Shown here in pieces: positions 56,396 through 64,000 of a DNA stretch of 64,000 nt. Within the stretch, counting starts at the first letter, position 1. Every line of letters starts with the position of its first letter. Source of the stretch: Rattus norvegicus (Eukaryota > Chordata > Mammalia > Rodentia > Muridae); the NCBI RefSeq assembly GCF_036323735.1, contig NC_086024.1, forward strand, positions 70,071,924 to 70,135,923. The letters run 5' to 3'. The notes under the pieces are model-generated. The model was not told the DNA's origin. It worked only from the letters and a program-made list of their open reading frames with translations, and made no database searches. A program made the position numbers and the translations under genes.

Positions 56396-56950
56396 CCAGC
56401 CTTCACCTCGGACCCAGCAGCTGCCACGATGTTGATGACTAAAGTGAACTGATTGCCATGTATGAACTAAGGAAGGAAGGCCTGATGGTTGACAAGAAAC
56501 TTGCCTACATGCCCAAACACCCCAAGCTGGCAGACAAGAATGTGCTCTATCTTTATGTGATGCTGCCTCTCAAGTCTTAAGGCTGCATGAAGAAGCAGTT
56601 TGCCTGGAGATATATCTATTGCTACTTAACGCATGAGGACATTCAGTATCTCCGACATTACCTGCACCTAGGGTTGGAGACTGTGCCTGCCGCCACGTGT
56701 TGCAACTGTCCTGAGCCTGGCAAGACCTTGGCCCTAAGTTCCAGAGGGTGAGCAACCTGCAAGACCTACAAGAGGGGAGGCAGACGGACATAGCTGCAGT
56801 AGGAGTGCTGGGCCCCCTGCAGCTGACAAGAATGCTGAAGCTGGAACTGCAACTTAATTCCCCTTTTACAGCAATTTTGTTCATAGAGATGGTCAGCCAC
56901 CTCAGTGAAGCTGGAGATTGTGTTGTGCTAAATAAAATTTTTAAATTATT
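56396..56950 (+). pseudogene. Rps10-ps: Processed pseudogene of ribosomal protein S10
   Basis: The plus strand encodes a decayed S10, a 40S ribosomal subunit protein. The start ATG is at 56429 (MLM, then K and N), followed by stop TGA at the codon where S10 has Arg. Recognisable blocks include YMPKHPKLADKNV, QFAWRYIYCYLTHED and IQYLRHYLHL. There are in-frame stops (for example TAA after LPLKS near 56578) and later frameshifts through the basic C-terminal region. There are no introns, and the sequence ends just after AATAAA (56931-56936), so it is a retrocopy of an mRNA. The open frames across it are unrelated frames. Confidence 0.9.
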
Positions 56951-56959
56951 ATTCTTTAA

Positions 56960-57146
56960 TATTTTAAAAGATTTATTTATTTATTTTATGTATATGAGTA
57001 CACGATCGCTCTTCAGACACACCAGAAGAGGACACCGGACCCCATTACAGATGACTGTGAGCCACCATGTGGTTGCTGAGAATTGAACTCAGGACCTCTA
57101 GAAGAGCAGTCAGGGATCTTAACTTCTAAGCCATCTCTGCAGCCCT
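56960..57146 (-). mobile_element. B2 SINE
   Basis: Reverse complement of a rat B2. The plus strand reads AAAGATTTATTTATTTATTTTATG, TATGAGTACACGATCGCTC, CTTCAGACACACCAGAAGAGG, GAGCCACCATGTGGTTGCTG, GAATTGAACTCAGGACCTCT and AAGCCATCTCTGCAGCCC, the complete B2 order. It lies directly after the Rps10 pseudogene. Confidence 0.95.
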
Positions 57147-57149
57147 CTT

Positions 57150-57470
57150 AAATCTTTTCTACAGTCCAGGTTTTATCCCCATTCCAGTCGGTCTGCTATC
57201 TGACTGTTCTCCATCCCATACTTCCTCCCAGTCACTCTCTGACTTGAAAAGGATGTCCCTAACCCCACCTTACCAGACTTCCCCACTCCATGGGGCCTCT
57301 AGTCTCTTAAGGGTTAGGTACATCTGCTCTCACCGAATGCAGGCCAGGCAGTCCTCTGCTGTATTTGTGTTGGGTGTCTCATATCAGCTGTTGTACGCTG
57401 CCTGGTTGGTGCTCCATGTCTGAGCCAACTCTGCAGTCCAGGTTACTTGAGATTGCTGGTCTTCCTTTAA
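57150..57470 (-). mobile_element. L1: Old L1 (Lx) 3' UTR fragment
   Basis: On the minus strand the order of an Lx 3' UTR is recognisable: CTGTTCTCCATCCCATACTT, GGGGCCTCTAGTCTCTTAAG, GGTTAGGTACATCTGCTCTC, CCAGGCAGTCCTCTGCTGTA, CTCATATCAGCTGTTGTACG. The same order occurs in Lx-2. The A-tail end abuts the B2. Confidence 0.8.
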
Positions 57471-59810
57471 ATAAACTTTAAAGAATATGTCAAGCACATT
57501 CATTATAAATAATTAGTGTCTTAGCATATCATATATGTGTATGCATTTAAAAATCAAGAAAGAATAACAAATAAAGCTATAAGATAATAGTACCTGGAGT
57601 GAGAAATTTTACTTTATTAAACCCCTCCTTCCCAAATAGCCACCGGCATCTATTCTGATCAAAAGTAAAATAAACACAAACCACAATCTGAACAGTGCTG
57701 GCTTTGCTTCCTTATACAAGAACTAACAATGCATACCAGAGAGATTACAGAGGCTTGACAGTCTGCATTTATTTAACTTTTTCTTCTGCTCTATTCTTTT
57801 TGCACAACTATCCTCAGTCAACTGCTTTTATTTTTCCCTTGTTCAAATCTCACAACCAATAGCAATGTTGTGATTCACATCGTGACAGATGTCCATTGTT
57901 TTTAAAAATTTCACTGAAACGCCCTGCCACACCATTATTTTAAGGATACTCAGTATACTCAGCAGGTCTGATTGTGATAAATTTAATGAATTTGAATTTT
58001 ACTGATGTTTGGAAATAACATATAGGATATGAAATGCTGCTTTAAACACAAAGCTTGTCTGATTTCAAGGTCTGTTTTCTTAACCCTTCTCTTTTTGTAT
58101 TTGCTATTAGACATCTTAAAATAATTCTGTATGTAAAATATGAATCGGTCAATATAGATTTCAAGGTCCTTTAAATTCTTGTAGAAAGGGCTTTTTGTTT
58201 TGTTTTGTTTTTTTTTGTTTTCTTTTTTTATATGATTTCCTTCTTAAGGTGTCCTCCCTTCTCCTTTGAAATTATATAATGATCACCCCATCTTGAATCA
58301 TATGTTAGTTTGGCTTTGAAGCAATCGTCAGCATCTTTGCCACATGGTTGGAGACCAGATATCAGTTTGTCACCACGTAATGTATTCTTCCTATCTGGTT
58401 GGGAGCATAGAGCAGGTGCTTGGAAATCATGCTGTCATCTATTCTCCACACATGACTGGTCCATGTTCAGCTGAATTATGGTGAATATCACTTGAAAACT
58501 ATTGTAGTGGCTGCACTCCAAGACCTGGCTGCAGTCTTGCCCTACTCTTCAAAATTCAGCCAGCCATGTAAATGCAATTGTTAAATTCACTCAAGGAATC
58601 ACATCTGCCTACCTCGTCCATAGATTTTATGATCTCATGATGCATGGGACCTCAGCATCCTTCAGCAAGAGATGAGGATGGCTTGCAGTTTAGAACACAA
58701 TTTTTAAAAACTGTCAGAATTTTACTAAATATTACATTTTATATGGTAGGTTTTTACTGTTTTTACTTACTAGGTTATAACTGTGAAACCCAGTTAGGTA
58801 AAAATTAACAAGAAAGTTTAATGTAAATAAAAGCCCAACTATTTTTCTCAATATATAAGACTTATTTAAATTCAGTCAAGAGTAAAAGTTTGCTGAAATG
58901 TAAAATCTATGAAACTGTGATGTTATAAACAATTTTATAAACAATTTTAAAGATAATTATTTCCTAAATATATAATTACTTAATAAATTACTTGATTAAA
59001 ATATGTTTGGTGATATTTTCTTCATGAGATACCTTATTAAATAGAGGATTATTTCTAATGGTCAGTTCTTGAAATTGCATGTTTAGGTGGTGATTTTTTG
59101 ATGAGTTTTAAAGCATTAGATAAACGGGAATGTTGATACTTCAGAGTTAGGAGTTCTGTGAAACTAAATGTGTTGTTTGAGGCAAGCATACTTACACTAC
59201 ATGGGGAAAGCTGTTCTTGTTTCCAAACACAGGTTTAAATTTCCTTCTGTTCATGCATTTCCCAGCAGGTGTCTCTATATATCAGCATTACTAGAAAAGA
59301 ACAAAGAGGCAAGAACTAATTTTATTAAAAAGAAAATGTAGCAGATAGAGAAATGAACTGATTGTGGAACATGTGTGTATGTGTTATAAATAAAAAGTTG
59401 AATTGCTCCAATGGTCTGGACTGTTTATTATTGGTAACTTAACATATTTTAACTCATTTGATTCTGTTGGTTAAAAAAATGTTTTGAAAAGATGCCTTGA
59501 AAAACTCTTAAAGCAGTATTTATTATATATTTACACAGACATTTTCTAAAAGTACATTAATTTATCTCTACTCTCTTTTTAGAAAAACTTCTTTGAATAT
59601 TGTTGCGAAATGCAATCATGTCAGTCAAAGATGTACTTCATTCAATTTCTCTTGATCAATGTATTTAAAAAGTGAGTTTCATGTTGGAGTACTGTTAACT
59701 AATTAAAAGAGTTTTGCCTAGCTGCAGAAAATCGTGGATCCATAATTTAATATATAATATAATATAATATAATTAATATTATATAGTCATGTCTAATAAT
59801 ATATAAACTT
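57471..59810. other. Unassigned sequence with a poly-T block at 58196-58229
   Basis: No gene is recognised. A T-rich run (58196-58229) next to less AT-rich sequence (58240-58700) could be the tail of a minus-strand retrocopy, but I could not identify a source in any frame. The remainder is AT-rich, including an ATATAATATAAT run near 59750-59785. Confidence 0.35.
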
Positions 59811-59905
59811 GGCATGGTGGTATATCCATGTAACCCCACCCCTGGAAAGATAAGGAAAGAGGATCAGAATTAAGAATTATCTTTGTCTACACAGTGAGAA
59901 AATTA
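59811..59905 (+). mobile_element. B1-like SINE
   Basis: CTTGGCATGGTGGTATATCC, ATGTAACCCCA, a shortened middle, AGGATCAGAATTAAGAATTATC and TTTGTCTACACAGTGAGAAA follow the B1 order (GGGCGTGGTGGC to GTCTACAGAGTGAG). Old and diverged. Confidence 0.65.
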
Positions 59906-59984
59906 TCAATCTTACACTTAGTAACCTGCTAAACAATGAACCCTGTTAATGCCCAGTTACCATCAGTAAGCATATGGGTTTCTA

Positions 59985-60055
59985 AAGTCTTGGTTACTGA
60001 AACCAGGACTTCCCACATATTAGAAAAGCACATAGCTCTGAGCTATAGCTTAGCT
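59985..60055 (-). mobile_element. Diverged ID/B4-like SINE
   Basis: The plus strand resembles a reversed tRNA-Ala-derived SINE: ACTGAAACCAGGACTTCCCAC, ATATTAGAAAAGCACATAGC, TCTGAGCTATAGCTTAGC. It is strongly degraded. Confidence 0.45.
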
Positions 60056-61435
60056 CTAGGGAACCTCAGGGAAAATAAAGCAAAACTTAGCTCTGGAAAG
60101 ATCATAGTTGACTTTACCATAATCTTTATACAATAAAGAGCTTCCATTTTACTTACAGTATGATTAAATATTTGCCACCTTGTTATAATTACAGATTTAA
60201 TACAGTGCCATGTTTTCAAATAATACATAAAATCACTACTCATGACAAACAATACATATTGAGAACAAATAATAGTATTAATTGATTTCAAAGTTTAAGA
60301 CACTGGTTTTTTTTATTGCTCACATAGCAAATACCAAGTAAAAAAAAATGATAGCTGTAAACCTGCAGTCTGTAACAAACATATGGTACTATAAGATACA
60401 TAATGGGAAATTTTGCAACTTATGTACTTACTGATATTCTCAGTGTAGAAGTAGAATAAAAAGGTACTATAAATTACATCATTCCACTAGGTTCTATAGA
60501 TATTTATTTTCCAAAATTATGTTTCTTTTAACCTTGTCTTTGGTTTTTAAATAGAGCTCAGCCAAAATACTCATGGGCCAGAAAGGAATAGGTTAGGGTT
60601 AGATCTCAGTAGACTTGGTGAAGGGAAGGGGAATAATATCAAATCAGGCTGTATGATACTTGCAGTACCTAATAAAAATAAAAAATAAATAAACATATTG
60701 AACTTAACAAGACAAGAAGCCTTGTCCTCCAGGCTACTACTGTGATTTCATGCAGTCAGAACTTTCTAGTTTATTTGGCTTTATATTCCTCTTGAAATTC
60801 TCAGGAAATGTCTTCTGATAATAATGAACTAAAATATATTTCCATATTTTTCTTATAAGACATTATGAGAACAAAGTCACACAAACATATCAATGAGAAA
60901 GAAAACAGAATGCACACATGCAAGGAACATTGCAAACCACGTTTTTTTTTCTTCTCTGAGTCTCCTTATTTTTATGTCTTAAATATCACTCTACTACTAA
61001 AAATCACATTTTAAAAAACAAGTCTTCTATCAGCCTTTAAAGGGATGTCTATATCAAAAGTCTCCTCTCAATGCTCAGCGACCTATAGAGTAGAAGAGAT
61101 AAGGAGAAAGAAAAATTGAAAAGCTAGAGGTGATGGGTGACTCCATGGAAAAGTATCCTTCAGGACCAACAGGGAAGAGATCATGTACATATAAAGCCAT
61201 GGAGACTCTGACAGTAATACAAGTCCTGCATGAGCTTCATCCAGATAAAACCTCAACATGGAAAGAAAGAAATACATGCAAACTTCCACCTTAATCAAAA
61301 TGATTCATGTTGGGAGAGGGAAAAGTCAGTTTTCTCCACTGGAGTGGCATTAGATATGTTGAGTACACTCCAGAGCAAGACTCCTTTAAATGTTTACCTG
61401 CAGAAAACAGACTCCATATTTCTTGTGTGATGTTT
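60056..61435. other. Unassigned AT-rich sequence
   Basis: No gene or assigned repeat. A short GGTTAGGGTTAG occurs at 60591-60602. Confidence 0.4.
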
Positions 61436-61439
61436 GCTT

Positions 61440-61595
61440 TGGCATTTTTTTATTTGAGTTTTTGTTTGTTTGTTTGAAAGAGAAAGAATATGAAGTTGGA
61501 CGAGTGGGGAGCTGGGTGGGATAAGAGGTAGAAATGGAAAGAATATTGTAAAAGTATATTGTTTGAAAATATTTTAAAATTAAAAAATATTTAAA
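61440..61595 (+). mobile_element. L1: Probable old L1 3' end
   Basis: A TTTG-rich lead, GAAAGAGAAAGAATATGAAG, GTGGGGAGCTGGGTGGGATAAG and a GTAAAAGTATATTGTTTGAAAATATTTT-type end followed by an A/T-rich tail resemble the last part of an old L1 3' UTR on the plus strand. Confidence 0.5.
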
Positions 61596-63660
61596 AGACA
61601 GACAGCAAAAAGTTGCCTTTGATATTCTCAAGTCTTGACCCATTGACACAGTTTTTAGTAATGATTTTTATTTTGCAAATTCATAGCAGTGGTGAAATAG
61701 GCACAAAACAGAAGAATTAATAATCTACCTATCCTCTTTATCTCAACTGACAAAAAACATTTTTCTTCGGTTCCTCTCCTCACCTCTCCTCTTTTTAAAG
61801 ATGAAAATATAAAAATAACTTCCTAGCATCTTCTGGACATTTTTAATAGGCCCCTTTCCAAATATTTAGCATATATTAAGCATAAGAAATGCAATGTAGA
61901 TAAAATAACATAAGGTCAAAATCATTCTATACTTGTATATAAAATATGTTCAGAGTATATTTCCTAGACTCATAAAATTCCTCCCTTTGTGTATTTGTGC
62001 CTTTCGGTCTTCTTCTATAACAGAAAGTACCCTTACTTTTCCTGGTTCGCTGTTCATAACACTCAAAGTTTACAAGAACCTAGATTGCTGTTTCATTATT
62101 TCCCCAATTTCCTAAGTTGTTCATTTCCTCATGATTTGGGTAATGTTTTTCATCCATATTATCTCACATCAGGAGGCATATAATATGAATTTCCCCTTCC
62201 ATTACATGTTTAATTACTTGTTTAAGGTGGTAACCGCAGTGCTCTTATTACCAATGTGTTTTTCCACCAAGCTTAATACAACGATTAAATATTACAGCAC
62301 AATATGATGACACTATTTACAGTGTTCATCATTACTTTAATTCAGGGGTCTTAACAGTTACTGATAACCTTTGTTCTCGTAAACATTATTAAAGTCCACC
62401 TAATGAGACAGCATTCTCACAATATTTAACATAGTACATATGATGAATATTAGTATTTAAAGAAATAAAAACATAAAATTATAACAGAAATTAAGAATGT
62501 ATACTATAAAGATTGAGGTAAATGGAGAAATAATACTATTCTAATTTTCAATTTTTCATAGAAAAAGTCAATTTTACCCACTATAAATAAGCTATAGGGT
62601 ATTTTGAAAAAAAAGAAAGTTATACATACATTCACTGAACAATATTATTCAGAATCAACAATAATCCCTCTGAGAGTGAAAATACTGTTTCTGTATCTGC
62701 TGTGTGTATTGTTGGTGTACCATCTCTGAATGACCCTTTACATACCTAAGTTCTCTATGGATGTACACATGTTTTCTAGGACTTAAAATTAACCCTGTAA
62801 AACATTTCTAATTTAGGACATAAAAGTATAAAATACCCCTCAAATGATGCCTGGGCTGTGGAGGAGGCACTGTAATTGTGCTACAATCTGCATTAAATTA
62901 AAAAAATACACTACGGTACTGCCTATTGCAAATTAATAATTATACCACTTATATCACAGATTAAAAATATAACATTTCTGTCAAAATTAACACACTAAAA
63001 TAAAATTCTTGGGGTTTTTTTTCTGAAAAAAAGGAATAAGAGGATAAGGTTTTACCTTTATTAGTCTATGTTGATTACTTTCTTACCCTGATTTTTTTTA
63101 ATGCTAACTAAAGTGCATGTGAATATAGCATGAGAGCAAGATATTGTGAAAGAATGCTAATGAAGACAGATAATTTCTAAGAAATTAGAAAAATTTGAAT
63201 CTTCTTTTTTTATTCTTCGTACATTTCCAGAAATACATCGAGTCTTCTCCTACTTTTCTACACTGCTTTGAATCTATCAGCTTCTACATTACTGGGGATA
63301 GCTATGATTCTGTCCCTGGTTACCCCTTCTTTCAAATGTCTGTCACCATCAAACTTCCTCACTCTCCTTTCTTCTGAGAGGAGTAATAGTGAAGTAGAAA
63401 GGTTTGACATTCTCTGGAGTTTGCAACTAATCAATTAGTTTTTCAGTAGATTGTTCACATTTATGAATGCTTGAAAGTTTGCATTTAAAATGAAAGCATT
63501 TGATTAAATGACACAATTTTATATCCTTTTTTTATCTTTTTGTTTATTTTGACATTATGATTTAATTATATTTCTTCCTTCCCTTTTCTTTGTCTACCTA
63601 AATGCTCCAGTATATGCTAATCTGTTCTCTTTCACATTTATGGCCTCTTCTTAAATAAAA
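61596..63660. other. Unassigned AT-rich sequence
   Basis: No gene, RNA gene or named repeat recognised. Confidence 0.4.
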
Positions 63661-63662
63661 TT

Positions 63663-63696
63663 TATATATATATATATATGTGTATATATATATATT
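63663..63696. repeat. (TA)n microsatellite
   Basis: A TA run with one TGTG interruption. Confidence 0.95.
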
Positions 63697-64000
63697 CCTA
63701 GATATAGCCTGTTGAGTGCATGTAATATCAAGTTTACTGAAAGACTTAAAAATGTTTCCATTATTATATCTGAGTGAAGTGGTTGGCGTGCTTTTCGAAG
63801 AGCATGCAATATTTCAGAAATTCTCTACACTATTTCCCATATCGATATAATAGTTGGTCTTTCTCTTATGTGTGACTCAGTACTTTCTCATTTCCTTGAT
63901 TTTTAAATTATTTTTATCCTGTCATTTCAGGAATCCAGTGTCAGCTCCACAAGAACAGTTGCCTTTTTTTTTTTTTACAATGATTAGAATTATAAACTGG
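63697..64000. other. Unassigned sequence
   Basis: AT-rich end of the window with a T homopolymer at 63966-63976; nothing recognised. Confidence 0.4.

Noticed and set aside
58196..58700. Possible minus-strand processed pseudogene with a poly-T tail.
   Set aside because: I could not match any frame to a known protein, and no target-site duplication was found. It is left unassigned.

Overview
This window is non-coding mammalian DNA, almost certainly from the rat (Rattus) or a close murid relative. The evidence is: long L1 elements with a roughly 606-bp tandemly repeated 5' UTR unit, BC1-like ID SINEs, B1/B2/B3-type SINEs, long CA, GA and TTTC microsatellites, and older Lx-type L1 relics. I found no host protein-coding gene with exons, no bacterial-type operon, no CRISPR array, and no rRNA or tRNA gene. 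Everything with a long open frame is L1 sequence or its antisense shadow. The only host-derived coding sequence recognised is a dead processed copy of the ribosomal protein S10 mRNA.

Layout. 1-2.0 kb: unassigned sequence with a pyrimidine/GA/TG tract. 2.0-8.4 kb: L1-A, a 6.4-kb minus-strand L1. 8.4-12.9 kb: flank with a short plus-strand L1 tail, SINE relics, an AT-rich stretch and a CA repeat. 12.9-32.4 kb: a dense nest of minus-strand L1s. It holds an old Lx fragment, an Lx copy with a 5' inversion that later received a solo LTR, then L1-B, then L1-C (fused to L1-B and lacking its 3' half), then a nearly complete old Lx. 32.4-36.1 kb: mostly unassigned sequence with a CA-containing B3 SINE. 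36.1-47.8 kb: an old Lx split by L1-D (15-bp target-site duplication), an L1 tail and an ID element; it ends in an inverted junction. 47.8-52.5 kb: another old L1 carrying expanded microsatellites. 52.5-64 kb: an ID element with a 13-bp target-site duplication, microsatellites, the Rps10 pseudogene, a B2, small L1 tails and unassigned AT-rich DNA.

How the parts relate. L1 ORF1 makes an RNA-binding chaperone and ORF2 an endonuclease/reverse transcriptase. Together they copy L1 RNA into the genome and also mobilise SINEs and mRNAs, which accounts for the ID, B-type and Rps10 insertions. The four younger L1s fall into two pairs. A and B share an ORF1 indel state and the same frame-breaking ORF2 deletion. 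C and D share the alternative ORF1 state and an endonuclease substitution. None has an intact ORF2, but B and D keep full-length ORF1 frames.

The points most worth follow-up are the ORF2 lesion shared by two separate insertions, the loss of a canonical endonuclease residue in all four younger copies, two inverted Lx junctions, the direct fusion of L1-B to L1-C, and open frames antisense to the L1 5' UTR. I did not find a convincing previously undescribed system.
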